From the NCBI RefSeq assembly GCF_016925615.1, contig NZ_CP070499.1, positions 3,720,001 to 3,784,000 on the forward strand: a DNA stretch of 64,000 nucleotides, read 5' to 3'. The translations under genes were made by a program, and so were the position numbers. Under the pieces are notes generated by a model. That model was not told where the DNA came from. It did not search any database and saw nothing but the letters and a program-made list of their open reading frames with translations. The DNA comes from Natronosporangium hydrolyticum. Lineage in GTDB: Bacteria > Actinomycetota > Actinomycetes > Mycobacteriales > Micromonosporaceae. Positions 34,348 through 43,221 of this stretch are shown piece after piece; position 1 is the first letter of the stretch; every line of letters starts with the position of its first letter.

Positions 34348-36995
34348 GACGGCTGCTCCAGGCGGGTGGATGGGACGGACGACGGCGGGCGATGGCCCGC
34401 CACGCCCCGGGCGTAGGCGGACATCGCCGCCGCGATACTGGACGGGTCGAGCCGGTTACCCCCGCCCTCGGTCGGCGTCGGCGCGGCCGGCATCAGGTGC
34501 TGTTGCGGCACCCGCCGCGGCAACTCGCCGTTGGCGGGCGCGGGCGAACCGGGTGACCCGGCAGGGCCGGTGGGCCCGGGCGCCCCGGCAGATCCGGCGG
34601 ACCCCGAGAGCCCGGCGGGGCCGGAGGATCCGGAGGACCCGGACGAGGCGATAGCCACCGCGCGTTCCATCGCCGCCGCCCATTGTTGGCCGCCGCCGTC
34701 CGGCCAGGCGACGACCGCATCCGTCCCCTCGACAACGGTCTCGAACCAGCCGTTGATCGTCGGCGGGCCGGCGACCGACGGCGCGACCACCGACGGCGCG
34801 GCCCCGGCCAATGGCGTCGACGCAGGCTGGAACAGCGGTGCCGCCGGCGGCGGCGCCGGCGCCGGCCGGGCCTGCGGCGGCTCCGCCGTCGGTGCCGGCA
34901 TCACGGCGTGAGTCGCCCGCGACGCGGTGGCGACCGGCATCGGCTGCGTCACCGCATGCTGCTGCGGCGGCGGGAACTCGGACCGGGCCGCGGCCGGCTG
35001 CGGCGCAGCAGACTGCGGAGCCGCCGAGCCCCACTGCGGCGCCGCCGGCTCCGGCGCCCCCCAGGAGATCAGCTGCCACGGAATCCGTACCTCGGCGACC
35101 GTGCCACCGCTGGTAGCGGGGCGCAGTGCGACCTGGATGTCCCAGCGGGCGGCGAGCTGGCCGACCACGATCAGGCCCATCGCCCGTACCCCGGCGATCT
35201 CGACTGAGCCGGGCTCCGCCAGCTGCGCGTTGATCTGCGCGCACCGCTGATGTGACAGCCCGACCCCCTGGTCGATCACCCGGAGCACGAGCACGTCCGG
35301 CAACGACTGGCTCTCCACCCACACCTCGGTCTCCGGCGAAGAGTAGGCGGTAGCGTTGTCGAGCAGCTCGGCCAGCAGGTGGGCCAGCTCATCGACCGCC
35401 TCGCCAGCCACACAGTGACCGTCGTCGAACGAGCCGATCCACACCCGGGTGTACTGCTCGATCTGCGACAGGCCCGCCTGCACCACCGTGACGATCGGCA
35501 CGGCCTTGCCGCGGACCCGGGAAGTACCCGACCCGCCCAACACCAACAGGCTCTGGTTGATCCGCGCCATCCGGGTGGCGAGATGGTCCAGCTCGTAAAG
35601 TTCACGCAGCCGGTCCGGGTCGGTCTCGTCCCGCTCCACCCGGTCGACCTGCACCAGCAACGAGTCCACCAGACGCTGCTCCCGACGGGACAGGTGCACG
35701 AACATCTCCGCGACCTTCCCCCGCAGCACCGCCTGCTCGCCGGCGGTCCGAACCGCCTCCCGGTGCAACGCCCGCACCGCCGCGCCCACCTCGGCGATCT
35801 CGTCGTCGCCCACCACCACAAGCTCGGCGGCGGAGCGGTCAGCGATCTCGTTCGGGGACAACGGCTGGGTGGTGGCGCTCAACTCCCGCACCACCGCCGG
35901 CAACCGCTCGTACGCCGCGGTGTTGGCCGACTCCTGCAGCCGGCGCAGCCGTTTAGTGATCCGCTGGGCGACCACGCTGGTGAGCACCGCCGTCAGCGCC
36001 ACCACCAGCAGGATTCCCGCCGCCTGCACAGCTGCGTTGCGTAGCTGAACTCCGCGGGCCGCCGCCAACTGTTCCGCAAACTCGGCATCCACCGCCCGCT
36101 GGACCGTGTAGAGCTCCGCCATCCAGACATTCGTCGCCTCGGTCCACTCCGTGGCGTCGAGCCGGAGCCGTTCGCCGGGCAACGCCCGACCCACTTCATC
36201 CTGCAGCCGCTGCGCGGTCACCACCGACGCGTCGGTACCGACCTGCTCCCACTGGGCCGCCCACGAAGGGTCGGCGAGATCAAGGAAGTCGGTACTGGCA
36301 TCCGCCAGCCGAGCCCGAGCGCTGGCGCTCTCCTGCTGGGCAGCCGGCGTCAGCTCCGCCATCGCCAAGCTACGGAGCACCACGATCTGCAGCTGTCCGA
36401 TGGCTTCCCCGGAGGCCGCGAGCGCCGCGGCGGCCCGGGCGTCGTCGACCAACAGACTCGACGTACCGGCGGCGGCCTCCTCCCGCAACGTCAACAGGTC
36501 GGCGATGAGAATCCGGTAGCTGAACGAAACCGCGGAGAGCGTGGCGTACTCACTCGCGGCGACCTGCCCGCGCACCGTCTCCAGGTTGCCCAGGCCGGTG
36601 TCGACCTGCCGCAGGGTGCCGGTCACCGCGTCGGTGGGGGCACCGTGGCTCGCGAACGCGTCGATCGCGTCGTCGGTGTCCCGCGCGGCTCGGTCGAACT
36701 CCTGAATCGCGGAGGCGTCACCACTGGTCAACGCGACCGCGGCGGCGGTCCGTTCGGCCTGGAGCGTTCGCGCCAGCGACCCGGCGTCGGTGGAGAGCGC
36801 GGCGAGCTGCTGCATCTCCCCCGCCTCGGCGACCTGCCGAACGCTGTTCGAGAAGGTCAAGCCGGCGAACCCGACCACGGCAAGCAACGGCACGGCAACC
36901 AGCAACCGGAGCAACGTGGCGATGTTGCCCCGGGGACGCCAGCGCGGTCGCAGGGCATGTGGCGCAACGGCCGCGGTCGCGATCGTCCTCGTCAC
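34344..36995 (-). CDS. Nitrate/nitrite-sensing-type sensor histidine kinase (CvnA-like)
   Basis: An 883-residue membrane protein. TM1 at about 28-50 (LLRLLVAVPLLAVVGFAGLTF), an extracytoplasmic helical NIT domain (about 55-320; ALVRTLQAERTAAAVALTSG-type helices), TM2 at about 325-347 (AAGILLVVALTAVLTSVVAQ), a HAMP-like linker, a dimerisation region without a canonical phospho-acceptor H box, and an HATPase domain (about 520-650) with AELLDNATAYSSPETEV and IDQGVGLSHQ. The last about 225 residues are a Pro/Ala/Gly-rich low-complexity tail. Such kinases in conservons are thought to signal to the roadblock/GTPase complex. GTG at 36995 with GAGAGGGG. Confidence 0.88.
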   Translation of the reverse strand: MTRTIATAAVAPHALRPRWRPRGNIATLLRLLVAVPLLAVVGFAGLTFSNSVRQVAEAGEMQQLAALSTDAGSLARTLQAERTAAAVALTSGDASAIQEFDRAARDTDDAIDAFASHGAPTDAVTGTLRQVDTGLGNLETVRGQVAASEYATLSAVSFSYRILIADLLTLREEAAAGTSSLLVDDARAAAALAASGEAIGQLQIVVLRSLAMAELTPAAQQESASARARLADASTDFLDLADPSWAAQWEQVGTDASVVTAQRLQDEVGRALPGERLRLDATEWTEATNVWMAELYTVQRAVDAEFAEQLAAARGVQLRNAAVQAAGILLVVALTAVLTSVVAQRITKRLRRLQESANTAAYERLPAVVRELSATTQPLSPNEIADRSAAELVVVGDDEIAEVGAAVRALHREAVRTAGEQAVLRGKVAEMFVHLSRREQRLVDSLLVQVDRVERDETDPDRLRELYELDHLATRMARINQSLLVLGGSGTSRVRGKAVPIVTVVQAGLSQIEQYTRVWIGSFDDGHCVAGEAVDELAHLLAELLDNATAYSSPETEVWVESQSLPDVLVLRVIDQGVGLSHQRCAQINAQLAEPGSVEIAGVRAMGLIVVGQLAARWDIQVALRPATSGGTVAEVRIPWQLISWGAPEPAAPQWGSAAPQSAAPQPAAARSEFPPPQQHAVTQPMPVATASRATHAVMPAPTAEPPQARPAPAPPPAAPLFQPASTPLAGAAPSVVAPSVAGPPTINGWFETVVEGTDAVVAWPDGGGQQWAAAMERAVAIASSGSSGSSGPAGLSGSAGSAGAPGPTGPAGSPGSPAPANGELPRRVPQQHLMPAAPTPTEGGGNRLDPSSIAAAMSAYARGVAGHRPPSSVPSTRLEQPS

Positions 36996-37465
36996 GACGA
37001 TGCACCCCTCTCACTGTCAAAGACACCCCGCCGGGGGAGTTTGTCAGCGCTGGCCGGGCGGCGAACCGCCGTACTTGCGTTGATCACCGGAACGAAACCG
37101 TAAGCTCACATGTCGCGTGCGTCAAGTAAATGCGGGCCGATACTTTCCGGAAGACCGATAGCGGACAGCCGACTTCAAACCCTCGGCCGGCGCCGCCCAG
37201 CCGCCGGAAATTCGGGCTCCGGCGCAGGTAGCAGGCTACGGAAGTCGGTCGGGCGGCTAACGATGCTCCCTATTGGTACGTTTCAGACCGGGCCCGGGCG
37301 GCACGACGGCCGTCGGCATACCGGGGGCCGATATCGCCGTGATGGCCGGGTGCGGGCATCCGAACAGGCGACCCGCCCGCTGGGCCGGATGCTGCGACCA
37401 GTTCCCCCGGTTCCCCGCCCGGTTCCCCGCCCGGTTCCCCGCCGGCAGATCGCTACCGTGATCCG
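36996..37465. other. 470-base non-coding gap with 12-bp triple repeat
   Basis: No convincing gene on either strand; an open frame at 37110-37469 has no ribosome binding site and no natural composition. It contains a tandem repeat cggttccccgcc, three copies at 37408-37443, just before the DinB gene. The divergent promoters of the kinase and the DinB gene must lie here; no clear -10/-35 pair stands out. Confidence 0.6.
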
Positions 37466-37948
37466 ATGAGCGATACCGAGTACGACACGAAGTACACCGA
37501 GCGGCACGTGCTGCTCGGATACCTGAACGTCATGCGTCGAGCGGTCATCCAGACCTCGGAAGGGTTGACCGAAGCCGACCTACGCCGCCCCGGAGTGGCC
37601 TCCGGCACCAACCTGCTCGGCATCATCCACCATCTCACCGGAGTGGAACAGCACTGGTTCCAACGGGTCTTTCTCGGCGAGCCGGTGGTCGCCGACAAGT
37701 CCATGACCGTGCCGGCCGAACTTACCCGCGATGAGGTGGTGGCCGCGTACCGACAGATGTGTGACCGCAGCGACGAGATAGTGCACGCGACCCTCGATCT
37801 CGGCAGCCGCGCGGCGATCCCGAACCCAGGAGAAGCGCAGCGTGACTCGCTCCGGGTGATCCTGGTGCACCTGATCGAAGAGACCGCGCGGCACGCCGGC
37901 CACGCGGACATTCTGCGGGAACAGCTCGACGGCGTCACCGCGCCCTAG
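37466..37948 (+). CDS. DinB family protein (DUF664)
   Basis: A 160-residue four-helix-bundle protein of the DinB/DUF664 family: YTERHVLLGYLNVMRRAVIQ, GTNLLGIIHHLTGVEQHWFQ, and IEETARHAGHADILREQLDG. The metal-binding histidines appear as H in LGIIHHL and in ARHAGHAD. Members are mycothiol-dependent transferases/hydrolases in actinobacteria. ATG at 37466. The adjacent minus-strand gene ends 30 bases downstream, so this is a single-gene unit. Confidence 0.88.
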   Translation: MSDTEYDTKYTERHVLLGYLNVMRRAVIQTSEGLTEADLRRPGVASGTNLLGIIHHLTGVEQHWFQRVFLGEPVVADKSMTVPAELTRDEVVAAYRQMCDRSDEIVHATLDLGSRAAIPNPGEAQRDSLRVILVHLIEETARHAGHADILREQLDGVTAP

Positions 37949-37977
37949 CGCCGCTACTGGCGGCCGCGGCAGCTGCC

Positions 37978-38418
37978 CTAGCTGAGCTGCTCCGCCAGCG
38001 CCACGATGATGCCCTCGGGGCCGCGGATGTAGCACAGCCGGTAGCTGTCCTCATACTGCTGCAGGTCGCCAACGAGCTCGGCCCCGCGGGCGCGCAGCCG
38101 GGCGAGGACATCGTCGATGTCGTCGACGGCGAACATGATCCGTCGGATCCCGAGGGCGTTCGCTGGCGCGTTCGCCGGCTCCGTGCTTACCGCCGCCGGG
38201 GTCCGGAAGGTCATCAGCTCCAGCCGGCTGTGGCCGTCCGGGGTCCGCATCATCGCGATGTCGACCTGGACATCGTCCAGTCCAACCACGCGGCCCACCC
38301 ACTGCCCTTCGACCAACGCCTCACCTTCCAGCTCCATGCCGAGCTCGGTGAAGAACGCGATCGCCGCCCTCAGGTCGGCGACCACGATGCCGACGTTATC
38401 CATCCGCTGAATCGTCAT
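37978..38418 (-). CDS. VOC family protein
   Basis: A 146-residue single-domain glyoxalase-like protein: MDNVGIVVADLRAAIAFFTE, LGMELEGEALVEGQWVG, RIMFAVDDIDDVLARLRA, CYIRGPEGIIVALAEQL. The last Glu-containing strand (GPEGIIVALAEQL) matches methylmalonyl-CoA epimerase/glyoxalase ends. The reaction is not known. ATG at 38418. Confidence 0.88.
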   Translation of the reverse strand: MTIQRMDNVGIVVADLRAAIAFFTELGMELEGEALVEGQWVGRVVGLDDVQVDIAMMRTPDGHSRLELMTFRTPAAVSTEPANAPANALGIRRIMFAVDDIDDVLARLRARGAELVGDLQQYEDSYRLCYIRGPEGIIVALAEQLS

Positions 38419-38512
38419 AACCTGAGGCTAGGCGCCGGGTCCGACATCAGCCGCCGACTCCACGCAACCGGAACCGCGCCGGTGGCTCCCGCAGCCTGCG
38501 CGAACGAGTTCG

Positions 38513-39265
38513 TCAGCGGGCTGACGGCAGCCGGTAGATCGACACGTGCGAGGGCGACTCGGCGGTGAACTCCGCACCGGCCCAGTCCGCGTCCCGGCGC
38601 TCCAGCTCGAACCCGGCCAGCTGTGCCATCAGATCAAGCTCGGCCGGCCAGACATAACGGTGCCGGCTACGGAACAGCCGGGCCCGACGGCTCTCGTCGA
38701 GCCGGAAATGGTGCGAGACAAGGTGCTGGCGCAACACATCGTAGGTGTCCAGGCCGATATAGCCGGGTGCCGAGCCGAAGACCACTGCCTGCTGCCCCGG
38801 CGGGAGCTTACGCAACTCTGGCACCCCGAGCTCGATGACGAAGCGGCCACCGGGCAGAAGATGCCGGGCGGCGTTGCGGAAACATGCCACCTGCTCGGCC
38901 TGGGTGAGCAGATTAGAAATCGTGTTGTAGACGAGATAGACCAATGTGTACTGTCCTGGTGCGGTCTCGGTCGCCATGTCCCCCACGACCACGGGGATCG
39001 TCGCTTCATCGGCCTTCGTCCGCAGTTGCTCGACCATCGACGGTGACAGCTCGATGCCGTTGACCGGCACCCCTCGCGCCGCGAGCGGCACCGCTACCCG
39101 GCCGGTGCCGACGGCGAACTCCAGCGCGCGCCCGTCACCGGCGAGCTCGGCAAGTCGGTCCACCGTCGGCCCGAGGAGCTCGGGGGCGAACATGCCGGCG
39201 CCCGGTGTGTCATAGCCAGCCGCGGCCTCCGCGTCCCAGATCTCTTCCTGTTGCACACCGGCCAC
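38513..39265 (-). CDS. Class I SAM-dependent methyltransferase
   Basis: A 250-residue methyltransferase: motif I ALEFAVGTGRVAVPLA (about 47-62), post-I GIELSPSMVEQLR, VVVGDMATETAPGQYTLVYL, then LLPGGRFVIELGVPEL. The group (VYLVYNTISNLLTQAEQ) resembles small-molecule methyltransferases of the methyltransf_25 type. Starts with GTG at 39265. No partner gene suggests a substrate. Confidence 0.87.
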   Translation of the reverse strand: MAGVQQEEIWDAEAAAGYDTPGAGMFAPELLGPTVDRLAELAGDGRALEFAVGTGRVAVPLAARGVPVNGIELSPSMVEQLRTKADEATIPVVVGDMATETAPGQYTLVYLVYNTISNLLTQAEQVACFRNAARHLLPGGRFVIELGVPELRKLPPGQQAVVFGSAPGYIGLDTYDVLRQHLVSHHFRLDESRRARLFRSRHRYVWPAELDLMAQLAGFELERRDADWAGAEFTAESPSHVSIYRLPSAR

Positions 39266-39315
39266 GATCGCCCTGGTCGTAACCCGACGTCAAGGCAATT
39301 CCGGCCACGGCCAGG

Positions 39316-40332
39316 TCAGCCAGCGTCGCGCTGGTCGTGGTCGGGCGAAACCGTCGGCGTGCCCAGTACGGCGCCTGCGTGGGCCCGTGCCGAGGGGTCC
39401 CGGCGAGACTTGATCAGGCTCGCCGCGGTGGTGACGGCGAGGATGACGGCGATGACGACCAACGACACCGGCGTGGTGACCTCCGGGATCCGCTCGTCCA
39501 GCCCATGGGCCCAGTGCAGGATCAGCTTGACCCCGATGAAGCCGAGGATCACCGCCAGCCCGGTAGAAAGGTAGACCAGCCGATCCAACAACCCGGTGAC
39601 CAGGAAGAAGAGCGCGCGCAGGCCGAGCAGGGCGAAAGCGTTGGCGGTGAAGACGATGTAGGGCTCCTGGGTTACGCCGAACACCGCCGGGATCGAGTCG
39701 AGCGCGAACAGCAGGTCGGTGCCGCCGATCGCGATCAACACAATCAACAGCGGGGTCACCATCCGCCGCCCCTGCACCCGGGTAACCAGCCGCCCGCCAA
39801 CGTACTCGTCGGTGACCGGCAGCACCCGCCGGGTGGTACGGACGAGAAAGTTGCGCTCGATGTCCGGGTCCTGATTACGGTGCCGGTACAGCTGCACAGC
39901 GGTCCAGATCAGCAGCAGGCCGAAGACGAGAAACATGAAGGCGAACAGGGAGATCAGCGTGGCCCCCACCGCGATGAAGATCGCCCGCAGCAGCAGCGCC
40001 AGGATAATACCGAAGATCAACACCTTGTGTCGATACTCGTCGGGCACGGCGAAGGTGGCGATGATGACGACGAAGACGAACAGGTTGTCGACGGAGAGGC
40101 TCTTCTCCACCAGATACCCGGCGAAGTATTCAACCCCGAGTTCCCACCCGACCAGACGCGCGAAGACCAGCCCGAAGACGAGCGCCACCCCGATATAGAA
40201 CGCCGACCACAGGGCGGCCTCGCGGAAACCGACGTGGTGTGGCCGCAGCGCCCGGGTGAGATCGAGGCCGAGCAGGGCGACGATCACCAGGATCGTCAGA
40301 CCCCACCCCCACAGCGTGATCTCCACCCGCAC
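39316..40332 (-). CDS. TerC/Alx family membrane protein
   Basis: A 338-residue protein with about nine transmembrane segments. Family hallmarks are EKSLSVDNLFVFVVI and GGTDLLFALDSIPAVFG with acidic residues inside membrane helices, followed by NAFALLGLRALFFLV. TerC/Alx proteins export or handle manganese and calcium and were first linked to tellurite resistance. The C-terminus is a hydrophilic tail. The GTG at 40332 has no obvious ribosome binding site; a second GTG two codons on is possible. No recognisable manganese riboswitch is visible in the 83-base gap upstream. Confidence 0.93.
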   Translation of the reverse strand: MRVEITLWGWGLTILVIVALLGLDLTRALRPHHVGFREAALWSAFYIGVALVFGLVFARLVGWELGVEYFAGYLVEKSLSVDNLFVFVVIIATFAVPDEYRHKVLIFGIILALLLRAIFIAVGATLISLFAFMFLVFGLLLIWTAVQLYRHRNQDPDIERNFLVRTTRRVLPVTDEYVGGRLVTRVQGRRMVTPLLIVLIAIGGTDLLFALDSIPAVFGVTQEPYIVFTANAFALLGLRALFFLVTGLLDRLVYLSTGLAVILGFIGVKLILHWAHGLDERIPEVTTPVSLVVIAVILAVTTAASLIKSRRDPSARAHAGAVLGTPTVSPDHDQRDAG

Positions 40333-40415
40333 CCCCGGGGTGATCCAGCCGAAGCGCCGGATTCCAGCCTAGCTCCGACCGCCGGAGGAGACGCGGCTGA
40401 TCCGTGGTGCAGCCC

Positions 40416-41450
40416 TTAGCGGCTGAGCACCTGAACCTCCCCGATCTCCAACTCGACGCTCGCCTCCGGGTGCAGGGTGAGGGTGCCCGACCCGGCGCTC
40501 GGCCCGCCGCTGACCGACCACTCCACCTCCCAGGTGGTGACCGCGGTGATCGTGTAGGTCCCGCCCGGCTGGTCGCGGCTGGTCTGAAGGTAGCGATGGC
40601 CGCACGGCGGCGCGAGCGTATCGACCCCGGACACCCACGGCTCACCTTCGTCGCAGGTGACTTCCTCACCGTCGCCGGTGTCCCAGACCGTTTCGGTCGC
40701 GGTCGCGGATGCGGAGACGGTGATTCCGGCCTCGCTGACCGAGGCGGTGTTGGTGCCCCAGTTACTGTCATCGGTGTTGTTCCACAGCCACACCGGAAGT
40801 CGGACCAGACCGACGCCGTCCGTCGGTGGGGCGGTACCGATATCAGCGGCGTAAAGCTCCAGACTGTCGAGGGCGTCGGCGATCAGCTGAGCGGTCGGGT
40901 CGATAGTGGGCCCGGGCTCCTCCCCCGGCGGCAGGAACCAGTAATCCTGGTTCACCCAACCATCGGCCACCGTGTAGTGCTCGAAGTAACAGCGGGCGCG
41001 ATAGACGGTACCCTCGTCGCCTCTGGAGACCCCTTCCGGGTAGACGACCCTTGGGTCGAGCGGGTCCATGTTCCGCGAGTGCTCCGTCTGCACGAAATGG
41101 CAGTCGTAGCGGGCGTTGTACCAGCCCGCACGGGCGCCACCGAAGCAGTCGACCCACTCAGGGCCGTCGTTGGCGTCCGCGACCGGCAAGTGCTGGCGGC
41201 GGCACCGGGTCATGGTGACTCCGCCGCCGGTCGCAAGCTCCACCACCACCTGCCCTTCGGAGTTGGTGTGGCTGGTTATGCCGGTCGTGCACGACTCACG
41301 GTCGGCCGGGGTGTCGTCCAGGCAGTCGAACCGACCAGCGGGATTGGCAACCGCCTCGGAGGCGAGGATCGTCACGATCAGCGGGCCGACGCCGATAGCG
41401 ACCGCGAGGATGGTCGCGAGATGGATCCGGGATGGTGCAGTGGTTAGCAC
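40416..41450 (-). CDS. Secreted or membrane-anchored protein of unknown function
   Basis: A 344-residue protein with a N-terminal hydrophobic segment (LATILAVAIGVGPLIVTILA) that acts as signal or anchor. The mature part has many Cys and Trp residues (DCLDDT, CTTGITSHTN, CRRQHL, DCFGG, CHFVQTEHS) and a beta-rich C-terminal half (LVRLPVWLWNNTDDSNWGTN, WEVEWSVSGGPSAGSG). This pattern is seen in actinobacterial proteins annotated only as hypothetical or 'ATP/GTP-binding'. GTG start overlaps the end of the preceding lipoprotein gene (stop at 41444) by seven bases, so the two are translationally coupled. Confidence 0.7.
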   Translation of the reverse strand: MLTTAPSRIHLATILAVAIGVGPLIVTILASEAVANPAGRFDCLDDTPADRESCTTGITSHTNSEGQVVVELATGGGVTMTRCRRQHLPVADANDGPEWVDCFGGARAGWYNARYDCHFVQTEHSRNMDPLDPRVVYPEGVSRGDEGTVYRARCYFEHYTVADGWVNQDYWFLPPGEEPGPTIDPTAQLIADALDSLELYAADIGTAPPTDGVGLVRLPVWLWNNTDDSNWGTNTASVSEAGITVSASATATETVWDTGDGEEVTCDEGEPWVSGVDTLAPPCGHRYLQTSRDQPGGTYTITAVTTWEVEWSVSGGPSAGSGTLTLHPEASVELEIGEVQVLSR

Positions 41451-42091
41451 GGCGCGTCGTCGTCGTATCGGAAGGAGACGTGCCAGCGATCTTCCTGCTC
41501 AGAGTACTCATCCGCCTCCCACCACGTGACCCAGATCTCCGAGGTGTAGCGGCTGCCCGGGCCGTCGACGACCTCGCCGCTGTCGACCTCGATCGTCGTC
41601 CAGTCGGTCTCGTCGATGCAAGCGTCGATGATGGCACGGGGGATGACGTCGTCCGAGTACTCGAAGCTGTGCTCCCAATCGATCTCCCGGACCTGCGCCT
41701 CCCAGCCGAGGGTGCCCGAGGTGGCGTGCCCGGCCTGCGCATTTGGCGTCAAGATCTCGAAGGCGAGTTCGTCGAAGGCCTCGGCCGCGACGTGGATCTC
41801 TTCGAGCCTGTCCATCGTCTCGTCGGTGCCGCCGAGCACGCCCTCCTGGGTGAGCTCGACGTAGCCCTCCATGTAGCTGTCGAACGCGGCGAGGATCTCC
41901 TCCGCGTCAGCGGCGTCGGCCGGGTCGAGGTTGCTCTCGGGTGTGTTGTCGGTGGTCGGCGCCGGTGAGGCCGGCGGTGGCGGCAGGTCCAGATCCTCGT
42001 CTCCGCAGGCTGCGGCGGCGGCGAGAACCACCGTCGCGGCGGCCGCCAGCGCGATCATGGTGCGGTACGAGCGTCGGGTGCGGTGGGACAC
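41444..42091 (-). CDS. Lipoprotein of unknown function
   Basis: A 215-residue lipoprotein: basic N-terminus RTRRSYRT, hydrophobic core, lipobox AAAC (Cys near 29), then a Pro-rich linker and an acidic domain (AAFDSYMEGYVELTQEG, WEHSFEYSDDVIPRAIIDAC, YTSEIWVTWWEADEYSEQED). The C-terminal part has the curved-sheet look of a SnoaL/NTF2-like fold, typical of secreted ligand-binding lipoproteins. It is coupled to the next gene by an overlap, and both products are exported, so they may form a surface pair. Confidence 0.75.
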   Translation of the reverse strand: MSHRTRRSYRTMIALAAAATVVLAAAAACGDEDLDLPPPPASPAPTTDNTPESNLDPADAADAEEILAAFDSYMEGYVELTQEGVLGGTDETMDRLEEIHVAAEAFDELAFEILTPNAQAGHATSGTLGWEAQVREIDWEHSFEYSDDVIPRAIIDACIDETDWTTIEVDSGEVVDGPGSRYTSEIWVTWWEADEYSEQEDRWHVSFRYDDDAPC

Positions 42092-42216
42092 CGGTCCTCC
42101 CCTTGTGTCGTGGGTCGACGGCGCCGGCCGACCGATTACCTGACCAGAGCAGTCTAACTACAGAACGCAAAGACGTCTCGCATGGATCCGGGTATGCGGA
42201 TCCACCTGGCCCGATC

Positions 42217-43197
42217 TCAGATGAGGATCACCGGGTTGCTCAGGGCCGCCATGTGCCCTTTCGGATGACGTACCTCCACCCGTACGAACGCGGATTCGTC
42301 CGCACTGGTGTGCCACTCCAAAGCAGCTGCCCCATCCATGGTAAGCGACTCGCGGTGGACCGTGCCCCGGTCAGTGCGGAGACTGACCACGCCCGACGGC
42401 ACCCCGCCGACCACAACCTGGACCGCAGCCGGCTCGCCTCCGGTCGCCAGGCGCTCCCCGATCCCTGCCCGCCGGTCGCCAGCGACAACGTTGAACGACA
42501 ATGTGACGGCCGCCGATTCGGCGATCCAACTGCGGCCCGCCCGGATCCCGGCGAGCACCGCCTCGGTGCTCAACTCCTCGGCAAACACCACCGTGTGCGG
42601 TGTCCCCAGTTGACCCGCCAGGTGGGCGTCGCTGCCTCCGATCGCCGGCCGCCAGCGGCCCTCGTGGATACCGGCGGCCAGACCGCGCCCCCACTCGGCG
42701 AGCGCCGCCTCGTTATCGGCGTTCCATGGCCGGTCCGATGCCCACAACCCATTCCACACCTCCACCACATCGAAGCTGTGGTACGGGTACATGAACGCGC
42801 CGGACGGGTAAGGCGCGTGCGGATGGGCAGCGACACACAGCCCACCCACCCGGCGCACCCGATCGATCTGACGATCGATGGCATCGTCGCGCACCCGATA
42901 ACGCCAGTCGACCAGCTGGCCCGGTTCGATGCCCACCGCCAACCAGTGCCCATTCGGTGTCACCACCTCCTGCCCCGGGATCACCAGCAGGTCCTCGCCG
43001 GCGTACGGGGCCCAGCTGCCATGGGTGTCGACCCGGTTGTGTTCGGTGGTCGCGATGAAGTCAAGCCCGGCCGCGCGGGCGGCGGCAGCCACCTGCTCCG
43101 GCGTCAAGTCGGCATTCTTTGAGTAGTGCGAATGGACGTGGCAGTCGCCTCGATACCAGGCGCGGCCCCGACCAACCGCCCGCCTCGGTGGGAACAT
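42217..43197 (-). CDS. PHP-domain metal-dependent hydrolase (CehA/McbA type)
   Basis: A 326-residue PHP-domain protein. Metal ligands: H20 and H22 in GDCHVHSHYS, TTEHN, PGQEVV, AAHPHAP and GGSDAH. The sequence FIATTEHNRVDTHGSW fits the CehA/McbA carbaryl-hydrolase-like group of PHP phosphoesterases. The C-terminal about 100 residues form an extra beta domain (VQVVVGGVPSGVVSLRT, AFVRVEVRHP). Substrate may be a phosphate or carbamate ester. Single-gene unit; base composition moderately GC-rich. Confidence 0.85.
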   Translation of the reverse strand: MFPPRRAVGRGRAWYRGDCHVHSHYSKNADLTPEQVAAAARAAGLDFIATTEHNRVDTHGSWAPYAGEDLLVIPGQEVVTPNGHWLAVGIEPGQLVDWRYRVRDDAIDRQIDRVRRVGGLCVAAHPHAPYPSGAFMYPYHSFDVVEVWNGLWASDRPWNADNEAALAEWGRGLAAGIHEGRWRPAIGGSDAHLAGQLGTPHTVVFAEELSTEAVLAGIRAGRSWIAESAAVTLSFNVVAGDRRAGIGERLATGGEPAAVQVVVGGVPSGVVSLRTDRGTVHRESLTMDGAAALEWHTSADESAFVRVEVRHPKGHMAALSNPVILI

Positions 43198-43221
43198 CCT
43201 GTCAGGGTACGCGGCGATCCG

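Noticed and set aside
37408-37443. CRISPR-like short repeats
   Set aside because: Three direct 12-mers without spacers are a tandem repeat, not a CRISPR array.
37110-37469. Possible protein gene in the 470-base gap
   Set aside because: No ribosome binding site, strange composition, and it contains a tandem repeat; more likely non-coding.
40333-40415. Manganese (yybP-ykoY) riboswitch in front of terC
   Set aside because: The gap is only 83 bases and I cannot find the conserved paired elements.
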